Part shown: positions 7,935 through 18,752 of the stretch, piece by piece | Layout: every line of letters begins with the position of its first letter | Numbering within the stretch: the first letter of the stretch is position 1 | Assembly: GCA_003427395.1 (NCBI GenBank) | Contig: BFEA01000710.1 | Span: 271,575-325,380, forward strand | Direction of reading: 5' to 3' | From: Chara braunii | Taxonomy: Eukaryota > Streptophyta > Charophyceae > Charales > Characeae | Length of the DNA stretch: 53,806 nt | Program-made: the position numbers and the translations under genes | The notes under the pieces: generated by a model | The model's input: only the letters and a program-made list of their open reading frames with translations | Databases searched by the model: none | Told to the model about the DNA's origin: nothing

Positions 7935-10900
7935 ATGGCTGCTAACGTGCAAAATCCGGTTCTGCAACAAAATGCTAATCCACCTAATCAACCTGCCCCA
8001 TGTGCACGAGCTCCCATGTCACCACCAGAGATCTATCTATTTGATCCAGCGCACCAAAACGCAGGAGCATGGTTGGCCACGCTTAGAGCACAGCAGTACG
8101 ATGATCACAAGACACAGATCAACATTCCGGCTCAAATGGGAGGAGACGCTCATCGTTGGTATAGTACCTATGTATGGGTGGATCTCCCGACCTTCGAACG
8201 GGATTTCATGAATCGATTTGATTATGTCCACCCTGAGCAAGCGCTGTACATGATCAAGGACCGAGTGCAAAAACCTCTCGAATCCGTTGCAGAATATCGA
8301 AACCGGTTCTACAGAATGTTCGTGAAGACTGAGCGAGGTGAGCAAGTAGGGAGAGATCTGTTCATTGACGGACTCCGCAGTCGAACAATAAGGGCTAAGT
8401 TGTGAAAGCAATTTTCCCCTATCACCCATACACTACAACAAATTATGGCTGCTGCGGAAGAAATGGAACGGAAGTTCGCAGCGAACTTCCTGGAAGGAGA
8501 AGACTATCCTAGGAACGGAGATTCGATCGAGCTCGCTCGAGCGAGAGCGGAGCTGGCTGCCTTGCAGAACAAATTTGAAAACATGGGGTTTGTATCAGGA
8601 CCTGTCACCTATATGGAACGGATAGGTCCCAAACGAGTAATCCTAAGTGAGATTCCGAGCATCTCTGCTCCTATGATGCCCCCGCCCGTCAGGGCATTAC
8701 CCCCGCCGCCGGTAGAGGCTCCTGTACGATCAAACGAATCAGCGGCCATTTTCGAACTTACCAAAACTTTGATTAGTTTGATCCAAGAAAGCAAAAAGGA
8801 ACAGCAAAAGCACAATGCTCGGCTGGAAGCCATGATGAGGAATATGCGACCTATTGCGGTGCGTGCCCCTCCGATGCAACAAGGATTAGTCCCTGCCCCT
8901 GCTCTTGGAGGAGCTGCGAACAATCTGAATGTTTGCTACGCTTGTCATCAGCCCGGACATCTAGCCCGTGATTGCCCCCACCGACCCCCACAACAGCGGA
9001 TCGAAGTCGCACCTATGGCTGCGGCCCCCATTGCCAACGGACCTGGACGAGTCAGAGCCTTGATGGAAGAAGTAGAGGGTGGGGGAAGTGCCTTGGCCAC
9101 CACGGAAGAGGCCGCCGAGCTAATTCCGCTAGATCAGTATGTGTTGCTGGGATATCTTGGGCTAGGAATGATCGGAACAATCAGACCAGCGCCTGAACAG
9201 AAAGAGGTGTGGGAATGGCGACCATCCTTAGGAGAACTGGAGTCGGGAGGACCCACCTTCGTCACGGGGGAGATCGATGTATTAAACATCGTCCGAGCCT
9301 TGGACCATTGGATTCCCCTTCCGATCCGTCATCTACTCTTGATCTCCGAACAAGCCAATGAGCGAATGTTACAGCATTGTAAAGCAAATCGAAAACAATT
9401 CGCTCTCGCCCGAGCACCGAACGTAAGAGCCAAAGGCCCCGCGCCGGAAGAAGACCCAACAAACACTCCGGATCCGATACGGTTAGGATTAATTCAGAAA
9501 GGCGATAATTTCCTACGGATTAAACCCATTCTGTGGAAATCCGCAGAGTGCGATATAGAAATTTGGGGAATTCCTTACAACGCAATTATAGACTCGGGAG
9601 CAGCTGTGTTGGCTTTTTCACTGAGAGTGGTCGAAACGGCAGGCAGGAAAAACGATCTGATCATGCTTACAGAGAAAGATCAGCTCTTTTCGGCAGATGA
9701 GGAAAAGATTAAAACTGTGGGGAGAATGATCAACGTCGCCTTCCGATTAGGAAAAGTACACGCGCTTGGGGATGTTGTAGTACTAGATGTTAATACGTAC
9801 GACGTTCTTTTCGGACTTCCTGCTCTTGTGGTGTTACGAGCAAACCTGGATCTCGAACGACGAACGATCGTCCTCCGAAATACAGGAGGAAAACCCTACG
9901 CTGTGCCCATGCGATTGACCCTTCGCACTGCTATTAACGTGGTTCCACGGGTTTCGCCGATGATGTCAGGGACTCTCCGCATGATCTCCTGGGACGAACC
10001 CGCAGAAGGAAAGTCATCAACTGAAGATGCAGAAAGCAGTGACGAAGATGATCCGGAGATCTTGAAATTGGTACGACAACGCGTTTACTACCCGCCGCCT
10101 AAAACGATAGCAAGAACGATGCAACTGACCAGCCGAAAAATTCAAAGGACCAAGGCAATGATCTTAGGCGAACCCCTCGTGCAGATTTCGAGGATGGTCG
10201 ATTCTTTGGAACCCCCTCAAACTCTGTACGAAGGGATCACCCCTCTCCTCGTCCGGTACAGCGACAAGAAGCATTACTGTGATATTACGGACCTACCCAA
10301 GTCCTTATTAACCTCGGCCAAAGAAGTAAGATTGTTACGCTTGGGGGCGGAAGCAAGCTCTTTGGAACCCCCTGGGCGTTTTGAAGCACAAACAGACAGA
10401 CTGGGGATAAAAATCGCAACTAAGGAAGTGCCATGGCAGGATGTTTGTGACGGGATTACCCCGGAAGGACACGTTGCAATCCGAGAAAAAGATGCTCAGA
10501 TGATGGCCACGGTGTTCTCCTGGCGATCGGATCATTCATTCATCTCGGCGCCTCCACCCGATTTGACAAAACAGGCGAATACGAAACAGATTGACGTTCG
10601 GATCTGGGACCAACTTTTCGAACTGCATGTTCCACAATATGTGCCGGATGAAATCCACCGGGTAATCGCAGATATTCTAACGGAATACCAAGGAGCAATT
10701 AGTGTGTCGGACACTGACATCGAGTTGTTGTTAGTAATCCAACATGAAATTCAGACAGAAAATCACTCACCAGTTCATTGCCAACCTTATCGCTATTCCT
10801 TGATTGAACACAAAAAGGCTCTCGAACGAATTCGAGAGTTCGAAGCCAGTGGTTGGATTGAACCTGCTACCGGACCTTGGTCCTTTCCCGTAGTATTAGT

Positions 10901-12182
10901 GCCGAAGAAAAATGGAGCGATTCGCATTTGCATTGATTATCGCAAGCTGAATGAGATCACGATCAAAGATGTGTATCCCCTCCCCCGGATTGATGATTTG
11001 CTGGATGCGATTGGATGTGCTTACTACTTTAGCAAGTTTGATATTCGGCATGGTTTCCATCACATTCTGGTTAAGAAGGAAGATCGGCCGAAAACGGCCT
11101 TTGTGTTGTTTGAGGGCACGTGGTAGTGGGTTCGGTGTCCGATGAGAATTTGCAATGCGCCTGCCACGTTTCAGCGAGCAATGAACATGACGTTCCATAA
11201 TTTTGTCAACAAGCCACGACTGACGCAAGGGATGATTAACTTCTGCATGATCGTGTACATGGACGATATCCTGGTCTATTCAGAGACGTATCACGGGCAC
11301 GAGCAACACATCGAGTGGACATTGGGAGCACTGAGAGATGCTGGGTTCAAGATTGCGCTCGAAAAAGGCGAATTTTTCCTCTCTAAAATTTCATTCTTGG
11401 GTTACGTCGTGACACGTGGAGGATTGCGGCTGGACTCGAGAAAAGTTGCGGCGGTGAATGAAGCCCCGGTTCCCACGTCACTGACGCAGGTTCGAGCCTT
11501 CTTGGGGCTGGTGTCGTACTATCGACGCTTCATCAAAGGCTTTGCCGCGATTGCACGACTGCTAACGAATCTGTTACGGAAGGACCACCCTCTCAATTGG
11601 GACGAGGAGTGCGAGCAGGCCTTTGCAATCCTCAAAGACGCTCTGGCAACAGCCCCTATTTTGATTCGGACGGACCCCTCGAAGCAGTTCATTCTCATCA
11701 CGGACTGGCAACCGGAAGCTATTCCCGCTATTTTAGCACAGAAGAGGAACGATGGTCGCGAACACGTCATCGAGTACGCGTCTCGAATCGTACCAGACGA
11801 ACGAAGAAACGACTCCGCACCTCAAGGCGAGTGCTATGCGGTAGTTTGGGGAATCCAGCACTTCCATCCGTATCTCTACAGACAAAAGTTTCGCCTCGTA
11901 ACGGATCATGAGCCTCTGTTGGCGCTGAAATAAATTACCAACTACACGGGCATGATTGGCTTTTGGGCGGTGCGACTACAAGAATACTACTTCAATATCG
12001 TCCATCGAAAGACAAAGCGACACGGCAACGCAGACGGGCTGACACGTCTGCATCGACGTGCCAAGGTACCAAAGGGCAAGGAAATTACCCTGTGGAAAGA
12101 ACCAGACCTGACTAACGAGCCGAAGTACAGACAAGTGGCAGTTCTCCCACGTGGCAAGAAGCGAATCGGTGGCGATGGGTGA
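7935..12182 (+). pseudogene. gag-pol: gag-pol (Gag, protease, RT, RNase H), three in-frame stops
   Basis: One frame from ATG 7935 to TGA 12180-12182, broken by TGA 8403, TAG 11124 and TAA 11931, with no frameshift. The Gag capsid region spans about 7935-8700 (Retrotrans_gag-like, HRWYSTYVW, FDYVHPEQ). A CCHC zinc knuckle CYACHQPGHLARDC lies at 8934-8975. The retropepsin active site DSGA is at about 9591, with DVLFGLPAL downstream. In the reverse transcriptase, PVVLVPKKNG and IDYRKLN precede SKFDIRHGFHHI. NAPATFQRAMN follows, and the catalytic YMDD is at 11256-11267. RNase H ends with VTDHEPL and RLQEYYFNIVHRKTKRHGNADGLTR. The downstream integrase is in another frame, so a fused Pol would need a frameshift or splicing. 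The element probably moved before acquiring these stops, or was mobilised in trans. Confidence 0.9.
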
Positions 12183-13903
12183 TAGAGGTAACCCCACTAC
12201 CCCTCCCTCCCCCCTTTCCTCTTCGTCTCTCCTCTCCCTGCCTGACAAATTTTGCTATTTTTGCGAAGCCATCTCCCACGTATACACGGTCTCCATGTGT
12301 CCTAACGGCTAACGGGGAAGGGTATGTCGATTGGATAGATTGTCGACAGTGCATCGCACGATCCCATGGCTCGTGCATCCAATACAAAAACGATAGTAAA
12401 CCGTGGCTGTGCCCCTTGTGCCAGACCGACAAGATTCCGACCGAGGCTCACTTTTTGGATGCCACGTCAGAAGGATTGGAAAAGACCCGGAAGTTTAGAA
12501 GGGCCGAAGTATGGACGGATATTGCCTTAATTGCCACCCTAGTAGGTAACCCCCTCCAGGATTTCACCAAGGAAGATCGGAGGAGGGCCAACGAAAGGGC
12601 TCGGGATTATCGATGGATAGAGGGTAGATTAGAAAAACGAAAAACGGGCAGCAATGGGATTTGGACGGTAGTGCCGCATCCGTTCATGCGGTACGACTGG
12701 GTTAAGACAGCCCACGAGGAAACTGCGGCCCATTTTGCCGTACGAATAACGGAGTCGGCTATCGACAAAAATGAGTGGTATTGGTCTAATAACCGCGATG
12801 ATGTGAAATACATTATCGCCAACTGTCAAGTCTGCGCCGCTGATAAGGCGCCGATTCAGCCGCCAAGATCGATAGTGTCCACGGTTGTTGAACGGTCATT
12901 TCAGAGAGTGAGCATGGACACTACCGACATAATGGTGCCCCCTGGCCCTAATAGCTGCGAATATTCAATCCTATTGGTATTTGTCGACCATTTCTCGAAA
13001 TGGATCGAAGCGTATCCTTGTCGCACGCGGCAAGCCACGGAAATCGCGCGATATGTCAACCGTTTCCTCGGGATGCATCAGGATACGGAAGAGATCCTGA
13101 CCGATAACGGGGCTGAATTCAGAGGAGAAGTGTTAAAGAATCTGGTCATACATGGCGTCGCCACACGGAACACTGCACCCCACATGTCATAATCCAATGG
13201 GCTGGTCGAAAATGCTAACCGGATGATAAAGAGAGCGTTGCGACGAAACATCATGGCACGGGATCCGAGACCCTGGCCCGATATTGTCGATCACATCCTG
13301 GCGGTCCATCGCGGAACGCCCCACGAATCGACGGGGCTAAGCCCCTTCCAATTAAGGACCAATAGTGTCACTTGCGTTTCGATACCAAGCCTCCCGAATG
13401 AGTCTACATTGAACCGACGGCCCACCAGGGCTACGGCTCGGGACAAGACTAAACGACACCTAGAGCTAATGGAACGGTCACTGCCCAGGCTGGCCCGAGA
13501 ACGACAGAAAATGACCAAACTAGCCCAAGGCCGACAGGTCCGAAGTTACGAGGCCCAGAATGGGAATGCGGGTCCGCGGCCCCAGTACAAATTAGGGGAC
13601 ATCGTGCAAGTTACAAAATGTGCTCGCCAAGGTAAGCTAGTGCCACGATTCTTTGGGCGATTTCGCATGATCGAACTCAGACCGAACGGTGCGAACATCG
13701 TGCGACTTGCGCCCGAGGTCTCCGGCAGCCGATCGGCTCGACTAATCATCCGCCACGTATCCTACCTCCATCACCTTCCTCCTTCTCCATCTTCGCCTCC
13801 ATCTGATTCCTCCTCCTCCGATAGGGAAGGCGACGACTATCTCTCTCCTATCTCTCTGTCTCCCTCCTGTTCTCTCTCTCTCACCCCGACACCATCGCCA
13901 TGA
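12179..13903 (+). pseudogene. Integrase with N-terminal PHD-like cysteine cluster
   Basis: The frame is -1 relative to gag-pol and overlaps its end by a few bases; no ATG marks the start. A Pro-rich entry is followed by a cluster (about 12295-12425) with WIDCRQC, SHGSC and WLCPLC, arranged like the second half of a PHD finger; the first CxxC is incomplete. The integrase zinc-binding domain follows (HEETAAHF ... CQVC). The catalytic core has D at 12917 (MDTTD), D at 13103 (TDNGAEF) and E at 13208 (NGLVEN). In-frame TAA 13190 sits where the family usually has Gln, just before SNGLVEN. The C-terminal region KLVPRFFGRFRMIELRPNGA resembles the GPY/F module. No chromodomain is seen. The tail is Ser/Pro-rich and encoded by CT-rich DNA. 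Confidence 0.85.
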
Positions 13904-14037
13904 GCTTTGCGACATAACAAGTGATCGGCGCGCGGCTTCTTACTCTGCGGGGGCGAATCAGTGTCATACGGCAGGTGTAGCGACCCCATCTCTGCTCAGA
14001 TCTCCTCCGGTTTGCGGCTTTCTTCAGTACATCGGCG

Positions 14038-14268
14038 ATGTACGCGGCGGCAGAGTTCCGATTCGCGGAAGAAGCAACTACGTGCATTCTGGTCGAGATA
14101 TCGGCCTTTCGACGGCTATCCCCTCCCAGGATTAGCCATATCGCTGTCATTGTCGTCTTTATGGGGGATATCACAGCGATTCCGTCGGTGAATCACCCCG
14201 ACATCTATCGAACGTTGCGCACTTGGGCTGGGGAAGTAAGGACAGCGTGGGCGGCTCTTCTGCCTTGA
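14038..14268 (+). CDS. Short ORF after integrase, unknown
   Basis: 76 residues with protein-like composition (FAEEATTCILVEIS ... HPDIYRTLRTWAGEVRTAW). No family is recognised. It lies between integrase and the larger post-pol ORF and may be a fragment of the same reading unit. Low confidence because of its length. Confidence 0.25.
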   Translation: MYAAAEFRFAEEATTCILVEISAFRRLSPPRISHIAVIVVFMGDITAIPSVNHPDIYRTLRTWAGEVRTAWAALLP

Positions 14269-14489
14269 CGAGGAGTTACCATCGTACCGGCGCATGACAC
14301 GGACCTCCAACTCTGCTCGTCTCGAAAATCGCCCGCGATCGTGCTTCCGTAGCTTCGTCCCTTCGAGCCGCCCCAACGAGTCTTCGTCTCGTCTCCTATT
14401 TCGGCCTCCCCTCCAGCGTCCCCACCCTTTGGGAGTCTGCGCGGGCTCCCACCCTCTCCTACCATGTTAAGGAGAACAGTGCGTCGCTA

Positions 14490-15475
14490 TTGAGTGAGGA
14501 GAAGTGGGACGCGTGGTGGGAGAACTATATCGAGCTCGCTTTCTGCCTACTGGAGATAGAGTTCTGCTGGTCAGAGGCCGCCCCATCCGGAGAAGGGTCG
14601 GAGCACCCACAAGACAGCGTGGAGTTTCTGATAATCCAAGCCTGTAGGACAGCGGAGCAGGGCGACCTGCTGGGATTCCTGTTCGGGAAGGTGGAGGAGG
14701 GCAGTCTCACCTTGATCACGGACGAGTTGCTGGTGTTTTTGACTCAGCTGGCAGGCGATCTGCCCCTGGACATCTTGTCGCACAGTGACAAGCAGCCTGG
14801 CACCCACATGCTATCTCGAACGCTCGAGCCGCATCTTGTGTGGTCCACGTGCATGAAAATTGACGAGGATAATTGTCCTATCCCTCCCAGGCGCTCTACT
14901 TGGAGATCATCATTACCGATCTCACGTTTTGGGACCCGATTGCGAGACAAAACGTGGCGCAGGACGAGGAGATAAGGGGAGCAGACGAAGAAGAGGAAGA
15001 AGAAGAGCCATCGAGTGAGGAAAGGGACGATCCGGACTACGTACCGGAAAGAGAGGCAGGGATAGCCGACGAATCAAACCAGCCGCAGGCGCAGGACGAG
15101 GGGGTGGAACCAGAAGAAGAAGAAGGACGCGGGCTATCAGGATTGGAGTGCTAAGGATTCGAGGCTTAAGTGCGCGACGCGGCCCGAGAACGAGCGCGGG
15201 AGCGGAGGAAACGGAAGCGCCAGGAAACCGCGGAGGGAAAGCGACCCGCAACAGACGTATCCTCTGTCTATCCGTCGATCGAGGACCTGTGGCGTGATCC
15301 TGAGCCGCCAAAAGAGGAAGACGATGGAACCACAGCAGAGGGATCACAGAGCCGAAGAAGAAGAAGAAGTGAATCGCCAGCTCCCTCCGGTTCCCTGACC
15401 CGATCCTCCCTTCGTCTACATCAAGATCTCGGCGTTCGGGCTTCGTCCCCGATCATTCTCTCGCCGACCCCATGA
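14490..15475 (+). pseudogene. Post-integrase ORF, acidic then basic, frameshifted
   Basis: Protein-like reading runs from 14490 (start EEKWDAWWENYIELAFCLLE) to about 14875. It continues better in another frame (ALYLEIIITDLTFWDPIARQ) through an acidic Glu-rich block to TAA 15152. It then continues in that same frame through RERARERRKRKRQE to 15475. So it is one ancestral ORF of roughly 325 codons with one frameshift and stops. It contains helical, Trp-rich N-terminal sequence, an acidic middle with DPDYVPE, and a basic segment like a nuclear localisation signal. The position matches where env-like or accessory ORFs occur in some plant gypsy elements. I see no transmembrane segment or signal peptide, so an envelope role is not supported. 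Confidence 0.45.
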
Positions 15476-15482
15476 CTACCTC

Positions 15483-15962
15483 ATGCTCACCCGCCTTCCC
15501 CATAGACCCCCGTTCCCCGATGGATGGTGTCCCTTCCCCCATCACCTTCTTTACCATCTCTACGCTACCCGCCTTCTAGGCTCCGTCTATCCACACGTCA
15601 CTACTCGCTCTGTGGTTGATTCCTTTCTCCTTCATGTGCTCCTGTTTAGCGCAGACTGGCGGGAATATAACCACGTAGAAATATACTGTATTGTGTTGGG
15701 GACTATTCCCGCCTGCGAAAATTATGAAGATTTTCGCGCCGCCCTGCGACGGACCCTCTCCACCATCTACCCCGACTATATTACCGCCTTTCGTCATCTT
15801 CCTGAGGTCCCTCATTTCCCCCGCATCCATCACTCCTTCCACTACGCTACCCTTCCTAATTTCGCCTCTCCCGCCATTAATCGCTTCATGGCCCCTCTTC
15901 CCCTGAACCATCCACCACCTCCACCCTCGATGATGCGACTACCATTCCTCGGAAACGTCTAA
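15483..15962 (+). CDS. Second post-integrase ORF, unknown function
   Basis: 159 residues, intact, starting eight bases after the previous ORF ends. Composition is protein-like: HLLYHLYATRLLGSVYPHVT, SFLLHVLLFSADWREYNHVE, ENYEDFRAALRRTLSTIYPD, with a Pro-rich C-terminus. No family is recognised and no membrane topology is convincing. With 14490-15475 it makes up about 1.5 kb of internal DNA beyond the usual gag-pol content, before the 3' LTR. Confidence 0.4.
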   Translation: MLTRLPHRPPFPDGWCPFPHHLLYHLYATRLLGSVYPHVTTRSVVDSFLLHVLLFSADWREYNHVEIYCIVLGTIPACENYEDFRAALRRTLSTIYPDYITAFRHLPEVPHFPRIHHSFHYATLPNFASPAINRFMAPLPLNHPPPPPSMMRLPFLGNV

Positions 15963-16245
15963 GGTCTAGAGTCTACCTGCCCCCCCCCCCTGTTTACACT
16001 GATGCATGGTTGATGGCACGTGTCGCGGCGACGACACGAGAAAGATCCCGTCCTTGGATTATCGAGAGCCCAATCTGAGGAACTAGTAGAAGAGCAGAAC
16101 AGCCACGTTGTATGACGTCTGTGCGCAATCGAACGGTAAGTGGCATAAAGTGAAGTGCTCCGCGTGTCGATCGATTAGAGAAATCGACACGTGTCAACAA
16201 GCAAGCAGGAGCTTGCTAATATTGGAACCCCCTGGGCGTCACATA
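15963..16245 (+). other. 3' untranslated internal region before the 3' LTR
   Basis: No ORF. I see no purine-rich polypurine tract against the LTR; instead the sequence is GGAACCCCCTGGGCGTCACATA. TGGGCGTCACA is itself the LTR terminal sequence, so the segment looks like an LTR-end/LTR-start junction. GGAACCCCCTGGGCGT also occurs inside pol at about 10366. Confidence 0.5.
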
Positions 16246-17039
16246 TGTGACGAACCACTTTCTACAACATGCGAGTTTCTGCGCGGTTGCAACGAGGGGT
16301 CCTAAGCTGGGAAGATTGGGCCAATTACGGGAAATTGGGATCGGTGGAGAATTGCATCAGTGTCCTCGCTTTTTCGTCGTTTCTTTTTCGAATGGCCAAG
16401 CACAGTGTCGGGTGTGTCTTGGGACGACCGGTGGATTGATTGGTCGGATGGATGTCTGGCGCGCCACCGCTCGCGCGATTAATAAATGTTGACGTCGTTT
16501 CTTTTGGTTCGGTTTTCGATCTTTTGGGTGCGAACATCGCGCGAGGAATTGCTTTGTTCTTTTTTTTTTTTTTTTGAAATTCCTCTTGAATGTTTTTCGA
16601 GTTTTGTCGAGCCCCAATGGTTCTCAGGATTTCCGACTTTCCTTCTGAATTCGTGCTTCTTTTTGCTTTTTCGCATCAGATAGGAATTTAGGAATTTAGT
16701 AATTAGGATTTTTCCTGCTGCGCGGCGCCTTTTGTTTACGCGTTTCTACATGCGGTTGCAACGGAACTCTGATTAGTAGGCGCCCTTACTCCTGTGTGTA
16801 ACTGTAATTTTGGGCGGGCGTCATTGTAACTGTATGTCTTTTTTTGCACTTCGTCTCTCCCGCCTCCCTTTCTTTCTTTTGCTGAAATTTTGTAAGTCGC
16901 GGCTTGCATGCTCGGATCGATGAGTGGAGAAGGGTCAAGTGCCCCACGCCGCGCCCGATCATGCAGAACGCAGACGCTCCCTCTCTAATCCTCACTCTAA
17001 GTCCTGGTAATTCCGTGTTCTTTGCGCATGCATGCACGC

Positions 17040-17046
17040 TATAAAT
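17040..17046 (+). promoter_or_regulatory. TATA box of the 3' LTR
   Basis: TATAAAT follows GCATGCATGCACGC, as in the 5' LTR. From this LTR, transcription would read out through the LTR ORF into flanking DNA. Confidence 0.6.
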
Positions 17047-17425
17047 TTCGGATGCGCGATTAGTCAGCTCTCTTAACCCGTTGTTGGAAGCTCGGAGTGA
17101 TGCGATGAGGAAGGGTCGGCACACGAGCGAGGTAAGAGGTGAGTAGAGTAGGAGTTGGGCGACCCGACGGGCTGGTGCTGAACGCGAGGGATTGATGTGG
17201 GCCACGACGGACTGTGGGCGTGGGCGGATCCGACGGGTGCGGGAGGACTAAGCAGGGTGACAACTTCGTGGGTTGGTGCGTGACGACGGACTGTCCGCAT
17301 CGAAGGGAGAGAGAGAGAGGAAGAGAGAGCTGAGGTTGAAGGACGTGGATTTGCGGTTTCTTTGTCTCTTCCCCCTTTTCACCTATGTACATACATTTTG
17401 ATTGCGGCTCCGGGCGGTTTGCCCG

Positions 17426-17480
17426 NNNNNNNNNNNNNNNNNNNNNNNNNNNNNNNNNNNNNNNNNNNNNNNNNNNNNNN
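17426..17480. other. Assembly gap (55 N) flanked by duplicated sequence
   Basis: CTTTGTCTCTTCCCCC through TTTGCCCG is present on both sides. The 5' LTR has it once. The gap is therefore probably a false join or two alleles placed in series. Confidence 0.8.
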
Positions 17481-18103
17481 CTTTGTCTCTTCCCCCTTTT
17501 CACCTGTGTACATACATTTTGATTGCGGCTCCGGGCTGTTTGCCCGTTCTTATTTTCGTTTCGGCTTTCTGAAATCTGGGCTTGGGTTTTTGCTCACACT
17601 TATCTTTGCTATGTCCGTCCCGATTGCGTTATGTGTGTGATTATCGAATGTATGGATGTATGAATGTGTGGATGTGTGGACGTTATGCCTGCTTGTATAT
17701 CTCTTTGCTAAGAACCCCTGTCCTTGCTTTTCGCTTGTAACAAATCTTTGCCCACACCTGATACAGTTGTAGATGGGATAAGAATCTCACCCCGATAGCG
17801 ATTCTGTTCTCGCTTTTGCTTGTCTCACGATGAAGTGTGATATGGTTGCATCTTGCATAATCTGAAGCAATTAAATAATTCGAGGTCTGGCTCCGCGAAC
17901 GCCGCACGAGGACACATGTAAACGCGATCCAAGTCGGGCCCTTACACGCATTCTCGTACGACGATTCGCCCACCCAGAAAGATTCACGGCGGAACCGTCA
18001 TCCCGTAAGAGCACGCTGAGGCGTCACGGCGTCTGCGTGCCCTGCACGTGCTCGTGCGCATTGACGATAACCCGACCCGCGCTATCCCACCAACGATGAT
18101 ACC

Positions 18104-18595
18104 ATGACGCGATCTTGGGGCTCAGACTCGTCCTATGACCCGGACTATTTCAACCCTATAATAAACGAGCTCATAAGGACGCGATACCCTTGTCACACGG
18201 AGAATCGGCTATGTCCGCGGGAATTCCACTGTGCCACTACTAGCGATCCTTGGTGCTCCGATTTCCCTTCCCCCGACCACACTTACTACTTCACCCACCC
18301 AGGATTCGTTGAGATCACCACTTGTTTCCCTCCTTTCCGCCTCCTTCTCCCGTATCATCAACTTTGTGTTGTTCCGTGGCCGGCCATAGCCCCCTATTGG
18401 CCCAATACGTTTTGCGTGAACTGCCGATGTAGCGGCGAACAAAGAACTCCGAAATTTCGAAGGCCCAACCTAGGCACGCGGCGACCTGCGCCCCCTGGCG
18501 GCCCCCGACGGCCTAACTTTCCGGGACCGCCTCCACCGCGGAGGGATTTCCTCGTAAACCGTCGCCCACAGTGCCCCGGCCCCATCGGGCCTTGA
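18104..18595 (+). CDS. LTR-encoded small protein with CxxC motif, copy 2
   Basis: 163 residues, with the same start context and core as 7144-7596. It keeps VVPW, which the diverged LTR also has, where copy 1 has VVSW, so copy 1 is the derived form at that site. NTFCVNCRC retains the CxxC pair. One inserted base near the end changes the C-terminal frame relative to copy 1, so the tail is not conserved while the core is. Function unknown. Confidence 0.55.
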   Translation: MTRSWGSDSSYDPDYFNPIINELIRTRYPCHTENRLCPREFHCATTSDPWCSDFPSPDHTYYFTHPGFVEITTCFPPFRLLLPYHQLCVVPWPAIAPYWPNTFCVNCRCSGEQRTPKFRRPNLGTRRPAPPGGPRRPNFPGPPPPRRDFLVNRRPQCPGPIGP

Positions 18596-18752
18596 GTCCC
18601 CTGCTCACGCGCCCCTTTTTCACCCAATTGCATTCATATCCTTAAGACTCCCCCACTTTCCCAAAAATCCTTGGCACACCCCTTTTTGCACTTCCAAGCC
18701 CACATCCCACTCCGATCAGGAAGTCGCGCTGGGTGTGAGGTTGGGCGTCACG

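Larger units (their letters stand above)
5429..18752 (+). mobile_element. Ty3/gypsy LTR retrotransposon, nearly complete, inactive
   Basis: About 13.3 kb. The order is 5' LTR, PBS, gag, CCHC knuckle, aspartic protease, reverse transcriptase, RNase H, PHD-like cluster, integrase, extra ORFs, 3' LTR. RNase H before integrase is the Ty3/gypsy order. LTR ends carry TGTGACG...CGTCAC(A/G). CCAC flanks both sides (5425-5428 and 18753-18756), a 4-bp target duplication. The flanks belong to one tandem array cut by the insertion. The two LTRs differ at only a few positions per 100 where compared, so insertion is fairly young. Even so, gag-pol has three in-frame stops and integrase one. All could arise by single-base change from sense codons, as expected of methylated, silenced DNA. 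Confidence 0.9.
16246..18752 (+). mobile_element. 3' LTR of the gypsy element
   Basis: It starts TGTGACGAACC and ends CGTCACG, close to an inverted TGTGACG/CGTCACA pair. It aligns with 5429-7780 throughout, including the TATA box (17040), GTGAGT and the small ORF (18104). It contains an N gap at 17426-17480 with about 75 bp repeated on both sides. Confidence 0.85.

Noticed and set aside
8403-13192. TAA/TAG read as Gln (alternative nuclear code, as in some green algae)
   Set aside because: TAA at 13190 does fall where Gln is usual, but a TGA interrupts Gag, other stops fall at Lys/Tyr-like positions, and FAS1 ends naturally at TAG. Ordinary nonsense decay is simpler.
14490-15962. Envelope gene after integrase
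   Set aside because: No signal peptide, transmembrane segment or glycoprotein-like cysteine pattern is visible.
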